DNA of 64,000 bases, from NCBI GenBank assembly GCA_947471745.1, contig CANJKZ010000931.1:1-64000 (forward strand), given 5' to 3'. Under the pieces are notes generated by a model. The model saw only the letters and a list, made by a program, of their open reading frames with translations, was not told the origin of the DNA and did not search any database. Source of the DNA: Closterium sp. Naga37s-1. Lineage: Eukaryota > Streptophyta > Zygnematophyceae > Desmidiales > Closteriaceae. The number at the start of each line of letters is the position of its first letter. Position 1 is the stretch's first letter. Position numbers and translations under genes: made by a program. Below are positions 21,237 to 31,996 of the stretch, one piece after another.

Positions 21237-24129
21237 CTAACCCCCCTCAGTAACCGCCTCCTCTGCAGCACTAGCAACAGGCTCTACGCCCAGGTCTGGC
21301 ACTCGCCAGGCATGCCTAGCCGTCTCCCTTGGCTCGATCATGCGGTCAGCCTCGGCCGCCGCTCCGCGGTAGTTGGGGGTCTCCTGGTACAGCACCTCCA
21401 GGCCAGTTGCCACGGCCACCTCCCGCACGCCCTCCGCCTGCATCGCCTCCTCCTCCTCCTCCTCCTCCTCCTCCTCCTCCTCCTCCTCCTCCTCCTCCTC
21501 CTCCTCCTCCTCCTCCTCCTCCTCCTCCTCCTCCTCCTCCTCCTCCTCCTCCTCCTCTGGAGCCTTCCGAAGCAGGCGCGTGTTGTCGCCTGTGGTCCCC
21601 CCGAGGGACATGTCCTCGGAGACATCGGTGGTGCTCCTGGCGCGCAGGTGAGACATCACCAGGTGGTTCTCCGTTCCGTCCAGCTTGCTGGAGATCCCAC
21701 AGTGGCGGAACGCGTCGATGATGATCTGCCTGGGGACTTGATCCGAAGCCTCCGCGATCCACTGCAGCACCACGGGGTGCGGAGGCCTCCGCAGGTTCCC
21801 TGCGAGTGGGACAGAGGACACGGCAGCGAGATGTTAACGATAAGGACACGAAACAGAGCAGGAATTTAAAATGAACAGCCAACTCACCCTTCTTCGTCTT
21901 CAGGTGAATCCCTTCACGCATGAACCACCTGGCGTAGCGCGCTCGCACGGCAGCCTTGAAGCACCGGTTGATGGAGACGTCCAGGGGTTGAATCTGGCTC
22001 GTACAACCCGCTGGAATGACTGCAGGGGTGATGCTGTGCGTGCGGTACGACTGAAGCATGGTCTGGGTGATGTGGCCGCGGTAGGAGTCCAACACCAGCA
22101 TCGCACGCCTCGCGCTCTTGCCGCGCTGGGGGTTCAGATGGGGAAGCACCTCCTTGGACAGCCAGGTCTGCACAGCGCTCTCGTCCATCCACCCGTTGTC
22201 CTGTGCTTGGACCACGATTCCTGCCAGGCACACAAGGGACAGACGGACATCAGCACAGTGGGGCACGCTCATGAGGCAGGGGCAAGGTTGAAGTCATGGC
22301 GCTTACCGTCCGGAATCTCACAGTTGGGGACGTTCTTCATCTTGAACCACACCCACGGCCGCAGCTTCTCCCCGGATGCAGTGCACGCGAGCATCACCGT
22401 CAAGTGCGTCTTCTGGTAGCCTGCAGTGCGGATTGGGACCGAGCGCGCGCCACGGTGCTCGATCGTCCTCTCGGCCGGCATCTCCACGAACAGTGGCGTC
22501 TGGTCCGCGTTGATGATACGGGCCAGGTCGATGTTGTGCCGCGCCCTGTTGATGCGCACGAACTTCCAGAAGGACTCGCAGTCCTTCGCGCACTCTGCAA
22601 ACGGGACAGGAACAGAAGCGAGGGACGGTTAGACAACGAGCAAGGTAAGACATGCATACAATGGGCCGTGCGCGGCACGAACTCCTTATCCACGCACCTG
22701 CCGACAGACGTTGTTCGACCTTCGTCTTCACCCGCATCACCAGGTTCCAGCGGTCACGGAAACGCTGGCTCCAGTGAGAGCTCGCGTTCCAGTTCTTGCC
22801 GGGGTAATGCTTCTTCATCCACTCGCGGCTCCACTTTTGGGTGTCCTTCACCGAGATGGCCACCCCGTTAGCGCGCTGAAGGCAGATGTAGCGGTACAAC
22901 GCTGCCTCCATGTCGGGGTAGTGTGCGTGGCGGCCCCCCCCGTGCATCCGCTTGCAGCAGTTAGCCGCGCCCTTGTAGATGCCCGTAGCCGCCTCCGCGC
23001 ACCAGCGTCTGATGCAGGCGACGCTCGCGGTTGACTCCAAGCTAGTCTTCTTCAAGGAGCCGAGCTCCTGATAGCGGCGCGCCCACTTAACCTTCTCACG
23101 CACGGTCCAGCCGCGGCGCTTCTTCGTAGTGTCTTTGCTGCGAGGGGAAGGTGGGCGGGTGTTGGGATTATGGAGGGTGGGGTCCTTCGGCGCCTCCTTC
23201 TCAGGGAACGTGGGAATCGGGCCCGCCGCCGCCGCGTACTCATCGTCGCTGCCCAACGCCTCGTTGACGATGATGTCGTCAGGATTCGGCGCCTTCTTCG
23301 CCTTTTTCTTTGCCGCACCCTTGCTGGATCCAGGGTCTCCGTCGTCCTTGTGCTTCTTGTTGCTTGTGCGGCCACGAGCAGGGGCCTTTGCAGGGGCCTT
23401 AGCAGGGGACTTAGCAGGGGCTTCCACGACCTTTGCCTTTCCCTTCTCCGCAGCGGTGAGTAGGGGGCGACGCTCCTCCCTGGGACTGTCGTCGTCACAG
23501 AGCACCACGCGGGCGCGCTTCGTCGTGGACTGTAGGCGATGGCGCAGCCTCCGCTTCAGTAGCGGAACGTCATCGTCTGTCCCAAGGCGCCACGGGTCGT
23601 CGTCGTCGCCCTCACCCTCAAATAAGACGGCATCCGCAGCCACCTTGTTCGCCTCCGCCACCGCGTCCGCATCCGCAGGCGCCTCTGTCTCGAGTTCCGC
23701 CGCCGCCTCGTCGGCAGCCTCATTCGCATCCACCGCCGCTTCCTGTGCCTCCGCGTTGTCACCGCCAGCATCTTCACCTCCGTCGTTGTCGGAATCACCA
23801 GCCCGCCACTCTTCCACATCGTCGTCGCTCCCGACCGGCTGATTCCACCATTCGTCCTCCTCGATGTCGGCAGTACCAAATTCGTCGCCCGAAGCGCTGT
23901 CATCGTGGCCGTTCTCCGGCCAATCCTCCTCGGCGTCGTCGCCGTGTGCCTCGTCTCCGTCTTCCCCGTCACAGCTCGCACCGGAGGCGGCGGTAGGACT
24001 TCCCGCCTTGCTCGCGTTCTTCGCCATGGCTACGCGGATGTCATCGCCGGGCGAGTTAATTCGCCCGTAGTTATTCACCTGCACGTGAGGACGAGGTGAG
24101 GACTTGCCTAGGGGTACCTTGCTGCGCAT
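21237..24129 (-). CDS. Transposase of D (CENP-B/pogo type, DDE_1), four exons
   Basis: Minus-strand exons 24129-22698, 22595-22307 (first coding base 22594), 22220-21888 and 21799-21237. All introns are GT..AG and phase 1; the joined frame is open for about 871 residues. Exon 1 starts with about 300 acidic and Ala-rich residues, including basic clusters. Then come a pogo-type HTH (RGWTVREKVKWARRYQELG) and a CENP-B/Tc5 DNA-binding domain (CLQRANGVAISVKDTQKW, then HWSQRFRDRWNL). The DDE triad sits in NADQTPLFVEM, LVLDSYRGH and SQIQPLDVSINRCFK. The last exon holds a poly-Glu tract. No stop or missing catalytic residue is seen, so D may be active. Confidence 0.88.
21446..21557 (-). repeat. GAG(n) poly-glutamate tract in transposase
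   Basis: An uninterrupted run of about 37 CCT triplets (plus strand), coding for poly-Glu in the last transposase exon. Prone to length change. Confidence 0.9.
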
Positions 24130-24251
24130 GGTTAGAGAGCCTGCCGAGAGCAAGGTTGAGGTGAGAATTCAACCTCCATGAGCACCAAATGAAGTGAAAG
24201 CCCGACTACCCCCCCCAGCCAGAGTGCCCCATCCACAGGTGCCGAGCCGCT

Positions 24252-24278
24252 CCTCTACGAGGCATCTCCTCGTAGAGG
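24252..24278. promoter_or_regulatory. Hairpin in the transposase 5' region
   Basis: CCTCTACGAGG and CCTCGTAGAGG form a perfect 11-bp stem with a CATCT loop, upstream of the transposase start. Its role is unknown. Confidence 0.6.
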
Positions 24279-24299
24279 ACAGCCTGACGCTGCCAACGT

Positions 24300-24378
24300 G
24301 CTGCCAGCAGCGTTCTGGAAGCTGCCATGCGCTGCTGGCAGCAAAACGACGCTGGCAGCATCATTAGATGCTGCCAGC
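24300..24378. promoter_or_regulatory. Cluster of four GCTGSCAGC motifs near the right end of D
   Basis: GCTGCCAGC at 24300 and 24370, GCTGGCAGC at 24334 and 24351. These are both orientations of one 9-mer within 80 bp, between the transposase ATG and the right TIR. They may be transposase-binding or promoter sites; this is inference. Confidence 0.5.
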
Positions 24379-24594
24379 ACAGAGGAATCTTGCCAGCGGT
24401 GGCAGCTTTGCTGCATCACCACCGAGGTCGGCCTGTTTAAATGAATCTGGTCCCGGGGTGTTTTCTACACACTTTGCTAGTGTTATAGTCAACTTAATTT
24501 TTTTTCCATTTATAAGAATTATAAGACACCCTAAACCATCCCGTTTACAAGATAACTCAAGCATTTTTGCCCGTGTACGAGATAAGACATATAT

Positions 24595-24617
24595 GTCTTA
24601 TATCCGGGCGATGACGG
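24595..24617 (-). repeat. Right terminal inverted repeat of D
   Basis: 23 bp, the exact inverse of 20993-21015; followed by TA at 24618-24619. Confidence 0.92.
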
Positions 24618-24783
24618 TAGTATAATGGAAAGATGTGATACATATCGAAATTTGTGGTAGCCTTACTGTGAGCGGCGTGGGAAAGGTTGGGAGGCGTTGA
24701 AGTGTCAGTGGCTTACTGTCGACATTTCTTTGTGAAATCGGGCCCTCAAGTCGCAAAGCTTTGAATCCGGGTTCTTGGTTCTA

Positions 24784-24841
24784 GTGTGTGTGTGTGTGTG
24801 TGTGTGCGTGTGTGTGTGTATGTATGTGTGTGTGTGTGTGT
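24784..24841 (+). repeat. (TG)n microsatellite
   Basis: About 29 TG/TA/CG dinucleotides, directly before the 5' LTR of element C. Confidence 0.9.
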
Positions 24842-24974
24842 TGTCAAGCCATATCTGTGCTAGTTGTGTGTAGGCTATAGTGGGGTAGCCCGTGTGGGGT
24901 ACAACCCAATATTAGGGTTAGTACTTGTACCCACAATTCATTCAATGCAATCATTCCTGCTTGCTATCTTGACA
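24842..24974 (+). repeat. 5' LTR of element C
   Basis: TGTCAAGCC to CTTGACA. The first 66 bp match 31931-31996 with two changes. Next to it TGGTTTCAAAGC at 24975-24986 looks like a worn tRNA-Met primer site. Confidence 0.85.
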
Positions 24975-25031
24975 TGGTTTCAAAGCAGTAGGTCCGTAGG
25001 ACCGTTCTTTTTTCCGGGCCCACCATACTTA

Positions 25032-25323
25032 CCGTCATCGCCCGGATATAAGACATATATGTCTTATCTCATACGCTACTCAAAATGCTTGGGTTATCTT
25101 GTATTTGGGACGGTTTAGGGTGTCTTATAAGTCCCGTAAATGGACAAAGAACCGTTTAGAAGATACCCCCTCGCTATTCAATTGCCCCTAACCCCTACAC
25201 TGGCTGAATTCGTACACAGAAATATGTGTCTTATAATGAGGCTAGCCTGTTTATAAGAGACACCCGGATAATAGACAACCCATGTCTACTATTCAACACT
25301 GTCTTCTATCCGAGCGACGACGG
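25032..25323. mobile_element. MITE derived from transposon D
   Basis: 292 bp flanked by TA (25030-25031 and 25324-25325). Its left arm equals the right end of D read on the other strand, including the 20-bp palindrome at 25048-25067. Its right arm equals the left end of D, with a few changes (GTCGTCGCTCGG instead of GTCATCGCCCGG). It is thus D with everything between the subterminal regions deleted, in reverse orientation. It sits in the leader of element C. The frame reading FIRDTRI on the arms of both elements comes from the TIR region, not from a protein. Confidence 0.88.
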
Positions 25324-25325
25324 TA

Positions 25326-25990
25326 GCGATCGACTGCGGTTACCGCGTTACCCCACTACCCTTCGTCGCGCTGCCCCGCGCACGGCCTGCCCTGCCTCGC
25401 GTCGCGCTGCCCTGCGCACGGCCTGCCCTGCCTCGCGTCGCGCTGCTCTGCGCACGCCCTGCCTTGCCCCGTGCGCGCTGCCTAGCGCACGCCTTGCCCT
25501 GCGCCAGTGCCCTGCCCTGCGCCAGCGCCCTGCCCTGCGCCAGCGCCCTGCCCTGTGCCGGCGCCCTGCCCTGCGTCAGCGCCCTGCCCTGCGCCAGCGC
25601 CCTGCCCTGCGCCTGCGCCCTGCCCTACGCCCGCGCTACTGCCCTGCGCGTCGCGCCCTACGGCAGCCCACGCGTCGCGCGCTGCTGCCCCGCGCGTCGC
25701 GCCCTACGGCAGCCCGCGAGTCGCGCGTTGCTGCCCCGCGCGTCGCGCTCTACTGCAGCCTGCGCGTCGCGCCCTGCTGCCCCGCACGTCGCGCCCTACG
25801 GCAGCCCGCGAGTCGCGCGCTGTTGCCCCGCGCGTCGCGCTCTGCCGCAGCCCGCGCGTCGCGCCCTGCTGCCCTGCGTGTCGCGCCCTGCTACAGCACG
25901 CGCGTCGCGCCCTGCTGCCATGCACAGCGCGCGCCCTGCTGCTCTGCACAGCGCGCGCCCTGCTGCGTGCGCCACCCAGGCCGAGGCGAG
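25326..25990 (+). repeat. GC-rich tandem repeats in element C leader
   Basis: Arrays of CCTGCCCTGCGCCAGCGC (about 18 bp) and of longer CGCGCGTCGCGCCCTACGGC-type units, between the primer site and the Gag remnant. Same position as the unrelated GC-rich array of element B. The Arg/Ala/Cys-rich frames across it are repeat translations. Confidence 0.75.
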
Positions 25991-26339
25991 CCACCCTGCC
26001 CGAACCGATCCGCCTTGCTGCTCGTGCTACTGCTGCTGTTGGTGGAGGTGCTGCTAGGAGTGCTGGAGGTGCTAGAGCCTAGCCTCACGAGCCGCTCTGC
26101 TGTTCGTCTTACTGCTGCTGCTACTCGTACTACTGCCTTCACTACGTACTGCCCTCCTTGCTTGCCCGCCATGACTTCACTTTGTGGTCGCGGTGGGAGT
26201 GGTGACGGCGGTGGTGGCAACAGTGGGAGTCGTGGCGGCCGTAGTAGTAGTCACTGTGGAGCTGTGTAGTGTGGAGTCTCTGGCGGTGGCCAGATGTAGC
26301 TACGCCGGCGTCCGACCTGTACGCCCTAGCAGCTTCGTG

Positions 26340-27187
26340 AGCTGCTTTACCAGCGTGGGACGTCTCCGAGTCCTGGTCGCTGTCCGTACGTTATTCGCAC
26401 AGGTCGTCGAGCTGGTCAGACCTGTGGGACATCTGGTCACGCACAGTCCTGCTGCTTCGCCTATTTGACTGACACCTGGCACGCAGAGTTTGGCGACGAG
26501 GCTGAGACCCCCCACTGGCTTGAGCTGCTTAGGTCGGGCGTTGATGTCTTTGCTGTAGACTATGACGCCATCCTTACTGCCATGTCTGCTTTGCCTGGTG
26601 GTGCTGCGAGTGACAGTTACCTGTGTGTGCAGTACGACCCCGGTATAGAGGTTGCTGCTCTAGGTGCTAGTGAGGCTGCTGCCTTAGGTGCTGGTGAGTC
26701 TGCTCTCTCAGGTACTGCGCCTGCAGAGGCCTTGCACACCTTCACGCTTGACTCAGGTGCTTCCCGCTGCTTCTTCCGTGACAGTACCGCACTCACACAA
26801 TTCCCTGCACCTGTTGCAGTCTCTTTGGCTGACCCCTCAGAGGACCCAGTTCTTGCATGATCCACCACTGTGCTTCCGTACCCAGCGGTTCCGTCTAACT
26901 CACTGTCAGGTCTCCACCTCCCCTCGTTTGCGACGAACTTGGTGAGCAACGCCGTCCTCCAGGATCATTGGGTTGACACATTTACCCCTGAAGGACAGCG
27001 TGTGGCGACCTGTACGTGCTCCAGGACTGGCCGTCACCTGGCCACGTTCACCCGTCGGCCAGGGTCGAGTCTTTACACACTGACGACTGTGTCTCCTCAG
27101 GTAGCTGTTGTCGGTCAGGTGTCTGCGTCAGGTCTGGTAGCCTCCCCTTGTGAGTGTCGCTCCGTGTCGCACCAGACTCTTCTCTAG
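26340..27187 (+). pseudogene. Element C Gag zinc motif and protease
   Basis: Begins with the end of Gag: a zinc motif C-PYVIRTGRRAGQT-C-GTS-H-AQSC-C, the counterpart of that in element B. Then come a conserved WLELLRSGVDVFAVDYDAIL block and the protease FTLDSGASRCFF. A TGA stands at 26858-26860 (VLA*STT). The frame continues to a TAG at 27185-27187, where B has TGG in LLWHHRLGH. The Gag body upstream is deleted. Confidence 0.82.
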
Positions 27188-28168
27188 CACCACCGCCTGA
27201 GTCACCCCTCCTTGCCACGTCTCCGTGGCATGCACCGTCGCCTCCTTGTGTCTGGTCTTCCTAGGTCTCTCCCTCCCCTCCCTGCCTCGCCTGCACCTCC
27301 CTGCCTTCCTTGCGTCGAGGGGCGGCAGTGCGCCGCTCCTCACTCCTCCTCGTTTCCCTCGACAGAGGCTCCTCTGCAGACCCTCAACCTGGACGTGTGG
27401 GGCCCAGCCCGCGTTCGTGGACAGGGCGGTGAGCGGTACTTTCTGCTGTTTGTCGACGACTACTCGCGTTACATCACGGTCTTCCCTTTGCGCACCAACG
27501 GTGAGGTCCCTGCTGTCCTGATCCCTTGGATCCGAGCAGTTCGTCTCCAGCTCCGCCGCAGGTTCTGCCAGGACCTTCCTGTCCTGCGTCCGCACTCTGA
27601 CAGAGGTGGCGAGTTCACCTCCGACCTCTTGCGGGCCTTCTGTCAGGGGGAGGGCATCGAGCAGTCGTTCACGCTTCTGGGCTCACCGCAGCAAAATGGG
27701 GTTGCTGAGCGCCGCATTGGCTTAGTCATGGAGGTCGCTCGTACCTCCTTGATCCATGCGGCGGCTCCCCATTTTCTGTGGCCGTTTGTGGTCCGGTACG
27801 CCGTGCAACAGCTCAACCTTTGGCCCCGTGTCTCCTTGCCGGAGACCTCGCCCACACTGCGTTGGACGGGGGAGGTTGGCGATGCGTCGCGTTTCCGGGT
27901 CAGGGGTGCTCGTGCCCTTGTCCGCGATACGTCCGCGGATAAGCTCTCCTCCCGCACCATTCCCTGTGTCCTCCTTGGCTTTGTCCCTGACGCGCCTGGC
28001 TGGCAGTTATACCACCCCACCTCGCGCCGTGTCTTCCCCTCTCACGACGTCACCTTTGACGAGTCGGTTCCTTTCTACCGTCTCTTCCCCTACCGCACTG
28101 CCCCTCTCCCTCCCCCGCCAAATTTCCTCGCTCCAGGTCCCCCTCCGGTAGACCCCCTCCCCCCTTAG
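27188..28168 (+). pseudogene. Element C integrase
   Basis: Zinc site HHRLSHPSL and CLPCVEGRQ, then the catalytic core with NLDVWGPARV, VLRPHSDRGGEF and SPQQNGVAERRIGL (D, D, E all present). Further on are FLWPFVVRYA, CVLLGFVPDAPGW and FDESVPFYRLFPY. Open from 27188 to a TAG at 28166-28168 that replaces the CAG of element B. Confidence 0.88.
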
Positions 28169-29500
28169 GGTCCTGCTCCTTCAGGTGTGTCTCAGGTAGA
28201 CCCGCCCCCCGTGGCTGAGCCTGTAGAGGTCACTAGCGACTCCGGTGCTGCTGCGGGAGGTGCTACTGGGGGTGCTGCGTCTGGGGGTGAGCCTACGCGT
28301 GAGGTGCTGGGGAGTGCGGAGCCTGGGGGTGCTGAGCCTGCGGCTGCGGAGTCTGGGGGTGCTGAGCCGGAGGGTGCCGGGTCGGGGGGTGCTGAGTCTG
28401 CTGGCGTTCCTCTGGGTCTCGTTTCACGACGCGGGCCTGTCTCACCACAGCAGGCATGAGAGTGGCTTGCGTCGCGTACCCGCGTGAGGAGTCGTGCTGC
28501 TGGAGCTGCTTGTCGTGGAGGCGCTGGGAGTGCTGGTGTCTCTGGTCCTGGAGGTGCTCATACTGGAGGTACTGGAGCTGACAGAACTGGTACTATTCCT
28601 GGGGGTGCTGAGCCTGCGGCTGCGGAGCCTGGGGGTGCTGAGCCTACGAGTGCGGAGCCTGGGGGTGCTGAGCCGGAGGGTGCCGGTCGGGGGGTGCTGA
28701 GTCTGCTGGCGCTCCTCTGGGTCTCGTTTCACGACGCGGGCCTGTATCACCACAGTAGGCACGAGAGTGGCTTGCGTCGCGTACCCGCCTGAAGAGTCGT
28801 ACTGCTGGAGCTGCTTGTCATGGAGGCGCTGGGAGTGGTGGTGTCTCTGGTCCTGGAGGTGCTCGTACTGGAGGTACTAGAGTTGCCGGGACTGGTACTG
28901 CTCCTGGAGCTGGAGGTGTCTGCTCTTGGGGTGTTGCTGCTGGAGGTACTGGGGCTGGAGGCTCTGGAGCTGGTGCTGTCGACCCTAGCGTTGGAGTCCC
29001 TGGAGTTGGAGGTGCCGGTTCTGGGGGTGCTGCTGCTGGAGGCCCTGGAGTTGGTACTATCGACTCTGGAGTTAGGGACCCTGGGGCTGGAGGTGCTGGT
29101 TCTGGGGGTGCTGCTACTGGTGGCGCTGGAGCTGGAGGTTCTTGAGCTGCTGGAGGAGCTGGAGCTGGAGATGCTGCTGCTGGAGTCACTGGAGCTGGAG
29201 GTGCTGCTGCTGGAGGCGCTGGAGCTGGAGGTTCTGGAGCTGCTGGAGGCGCTGGAGCTGGAGGTGCTGCTGCTGGAGGCGCTGGAGCTGGAGGTTCTGG
29301 AGCTGCTGGAGGCGCTGGAGCTGGAGGCGCTGGAGCTGGAGGTGCTGCTGCTGGAGTTACTGGAGCTGGAGGTGCTACTGCTGGAGGCCCTGGGGCTGGA
29401 GGTTTTGGAGCTGCTGGAGGCACTGGAGCTACTGGTAATGGTGGCACTGCATCGCCACGACTGTTTTTCGCTCCGCCGTCACCGTCGTCTCTGCTACCGC
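28169..29500 (+). repeat. Element C linker, tandem Gly/Ala/Glu/Pro coding repeats
   Basis: Between integrase and RT. It contains GGGGGTGCTGAGCCT-type 15-mers (28320-28400, 28608-28680), a near-duplicate of about 300 bp (28380-28500 resembles 28690-28810), and GAGCTGGAGGTGCTGCTGCT units of about 30-60 bp (29090-29440). A frameshift lies somewhere within it, because integrase and RT are in different frames. Confidence 0.8.
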
Positions 29501-29508
29501 CTGATCCT

Positions 29509-30792
29509 GTGCTTTGCCAGGTTCTTAGCCTCCCGTCTTCTACTGGCCTCCCGTTACAGCCCGGCGCACCACTGCTTGCTCCTTCTCCTTACACTAAGCA
29601 GACAGACTTGCTTAAAGAGCGTCGTGAGCATGCGTCTCGTCCTGCCTCGCCTGTTCGCGCGCGTCGCATTGGTAGTCGTGTTCCTCGTGAGCTTTCGCCT
29701 CCTGTCCCTGGCACGCACGCTATGGCACTTTGTCCTTCCTTTGTTCCACAGCGTGTTCCCCTACCGTCTCCTCCTGCGTCTTCTCTGGCTGACGTTCAGG
29801 ACCTCGAGTCTGACCTGGTTCGTGCTGCTCACCCTACTGTCACGTGTCTGCTAGCTACTGTTGTCACTGACCCGTCGTTTGAGTCTGCTGCTGCGTCTGC
29901 CTTAGTCTCTGAGCTGGTTGACTTTGCTGCTGCCTGTCGTCTCCACTTCGCTGCTAGTCTTGTTGCTCAGTCTGAGTCTGTGTGTCCTCTGTCCATCGGG
30001 GGTGAGTGTGCTCTTGGCACGGACGTCCTTGAGGAAAGGCAGGAGGACTTTGAGTGTCTTGGAGCCGCTGCGCCTCATCTCGTGGCCATGCTGCTTGCCC
30101 ATGGGGGAGACCCGGATGCTCCAGACATCTTGACCCCGCGCTCTTACGCTGAGGCGATCGCGGGTGAGTACTCCTCTCAGTGGCAGACAGCCATGGACGC
30201 AGAGATGGCATCCTGGAAGTCCACAGGCACTTACGTTGACGCAGTTCCCCCTTCTGGGGCGAACGTAGTCGATGGCATGTGGATTTTCAGGGTGAAGCGG
30301 CCGCCTGGTTCTCCGCCTGTCTTCAAGGCGCGTTACGTTGCACGAGGCTTCAGTCAGTGACAGGGAGTTGACTTCTTCCAGACCTTCTCCCCCACCACGA
30401 AGATGACAACTCTTCAGGTTCTGCTGCACGTTGCCGCTCAGCGTGACTACGAGCTTCACTCCCTGGACTTTAGCATAGCGTTCTTACAGGGCAGTCTGCA
30501 CGAGGAGATCTGGCTGCGCCGCCCACCTGGCTTCACTGGGTCGATCCCTCCTGGTACCCAGTGGAGCCTCCGCCGGCCAGTCTACGGTCTCCGTCAGGCG
30601 CCTCGCGAGTGGCACAACACACTAAGGACGACACTTGCGGCTCTTGGGTTTGCTCCTTGGTCTACTGACGCGTCGCTGTTTCTGCGCACCGACACTTCGT
30701 TGCCACCGTTCTACATCCTCGTGTACATCGACGACTTGGTCTTTGCCACTGCTGACACTGAGGCTCTCGCCCTTGTGAAGTCGGAGCTATAG
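29509..30792 (+). pseudogene. Element C reverse transcriptase
   Basis: Copia RT with MDAEMASWKSTGTY, MWIFRVKRPPGSPPVFKARY, DFFQTFSPTTKM, SLDFSIAFLQGSLHEE, PVYGLRQAPREW and YIDDLVFA. A TGA at 30358-30360 replaces the Arg codon in FSQRQGVD and a TAG at 30790-30792 replaces the Gln in ELQKRH. The preceding stretch codes the pre-RT region shared with element B (DLESDLVRAAHPTVTCLL). Confidence 0.88.
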
Positions 30793-31701
30793 AAGAGACA
30801 CACGTGCACAGACCTGGGTGAGCTGCGCAGCTACCTTGGCCTACAGATCACCCGGGACAGAGCACGGTGCACCATCACACTGAATCAGTCACACATGGTG
30901 CAGCAGGTCCTTCAGCGCTTCGGCTTCACTTGGTCCTCGCCACAATCCACTCCTTTAGCTACCGGTCACTCGCTCTCAGCTCCACCTTAGGACGAGTCTG
31001 TAGAGCTGAGTGGCCCGTACCCAGAGCTAATGGGCTGCCTCATGTACCTGATGACCTGCACTTGTCCTTACCTCGCGTACCCTCTTGGCCTTTTGGCACG
31101 CTACGTGGCTCCTGGTAGGCACCGAAAGGTGCACATGGATGCTGCGAAGAGGGTACTGCGCTACTTGTGCAGTACATCGGGCATGGGGCTCGTGCTTGGA
31201 GGGCGGAGCTCAGTTGTCCTCACTGGGCACTCAGACGCTTCTTGGGTTGACGACCTGGCTACGCAGCGGTCGTCACAGGGTTACACGTTCAGCCTTGGCT
31301 CTGGCTCTGTTTCTCGGCAGTCTACACGCTCGTCTTTTGTTCTCAGCTCCAATTGTGAGGCTGAGATCTACGCCACAGCCATGGCTGCACAGGAGCTACG
31401 CTGGCTCACCTACGTGCTGACTGACTTGGGAGAGAGGCCTCGTTCTCCTCCAGTTCTGTACGTCGACAACAAGGCTGCCGTTGCCTTGTATCAGGACCAC
31501 AGACTGGAGCATAGAACGAAGCACATCGCTCTGCATTACTTCCTTGCTCGAGAGTTGCAGCAGCGTGGTCAGCTTCGTGTCGCTCACGTGCCCACCCGGG
31601 CCAACACGGCTGATGTGTTCACCAAGGCCCTTCCGGCTGGTGATCATCAGTGCTTCTGCACTGCTCTAGGCCTGGTGCCTACATTTCCTCACTTGCTGTA
31701 G
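30793..31701 (+). pseudogene. Element C RT end and RNase H
   Basis: Continues in the same frame: CTDLGELRSYLGLQ, SHMVQQVLQRFGF, a TAG at 30988-30990, GCLMYLMTC, then RNase H with TGHSDASWVDD, SNCEAEIYA, YVDNKAAVALY, EHRTKHIALHYF and ANTADVFTKAL. Ends with TAG after FPHLL at 31699-31701. Confidence 0.88.
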
Positions 31702-31920
31702 ACTCTGGTTGTACTGTGATACATATATATACACCTGCATGTTTACTCTTGCTAGGTAGTGATCACTGTACTGTTGTTGTTGCATATATACCTTTGCATG
31801 TGAACTGGCCTTGTGGCCCTTTGTTTGTGCTCGGAGTGTGTGGTGACGTTGTGATCCACCCTGAGCTTGCTTTGCTTTTCTTGACTGGTCTTGTGACCCC
31901 TTGTTCTCCCTCACTTTGCC

Positions 31921-31996
31921 TATGGGGGTGTGTCAAACCATATCTGTGCTAGTTGTGTGTAGGCTATAGTGGGGTAGCCCATGTGGGGTACAACCC
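31921..31996 (+). repeat. Purine tract and truncated 3' LTR of element C
   Basis: TATGGGGGTG at 31921-31930, then 66 bp of LTR ending GGGGTACAACCC. Position 31997 begins coding sequence of a LINE, so the remaining half of the LTR is missing. Confidence 0.85.

Larger units (their letters stand above)
20993..24617 (-). mobile_element. DNA transposon D, Tc1/mariner superfamily, pogo-like
   Basis: 3625-bp element with perfect 23-bp terminal inverted repeats starting CCGTCATCGCCCGGATATAA. It is flanked by the TA dinucleotide (20991-20992 and 24618-24619), the mariner-type target duplication. It contains one spliced transposase gene on the minus strand. A palindrome ATAAGACATATATGTCTTAT occurs at 21108-21127 and 24582-24601. 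A deleted derivative is present at 25032-25323. Confidence 0.93.
24842..31996 (+). mobile_element. LTR retrotransposon C: decayed Ty1/copia, same family as B
   Basis: The 133-bp 5' LTR is at 24842-24974. The 3' LTR starts at 31931 and is cut after 66 bp by LINE sequence. The order is LTR, degenerate primer site, MITE insertion, GC-rich leader, Gag remnant, protease, integrase, linker, RT, RNase H, purine tract, LTR. The N-terminal two thirds of Gag are missing. At least six in-frame stops and one frameshift mean it is dead. Its protein resembles that of element B throughout. Confidence 0.9.

Noticed and set aside
21338..21721. Poly-Pro, poly-Ser and poly-Arg frames at 21338-21721
   Set aside because: Other-frame readings of the CCT repeat that codes poly-Glu in the transposase.
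24784..24841. Telomere-like or Z-DNA signal
   Set aside because: Plain (TG)n microsatellite; no TTTAGGG or similar telomeric repeat anywhere in the window.
28818..29447. Minus-strand Pro/Ala frame of 209 codons in element C
   Set aside because: Complement of the Gly/Ala/Leu-type linker repeats; pure low complexity.
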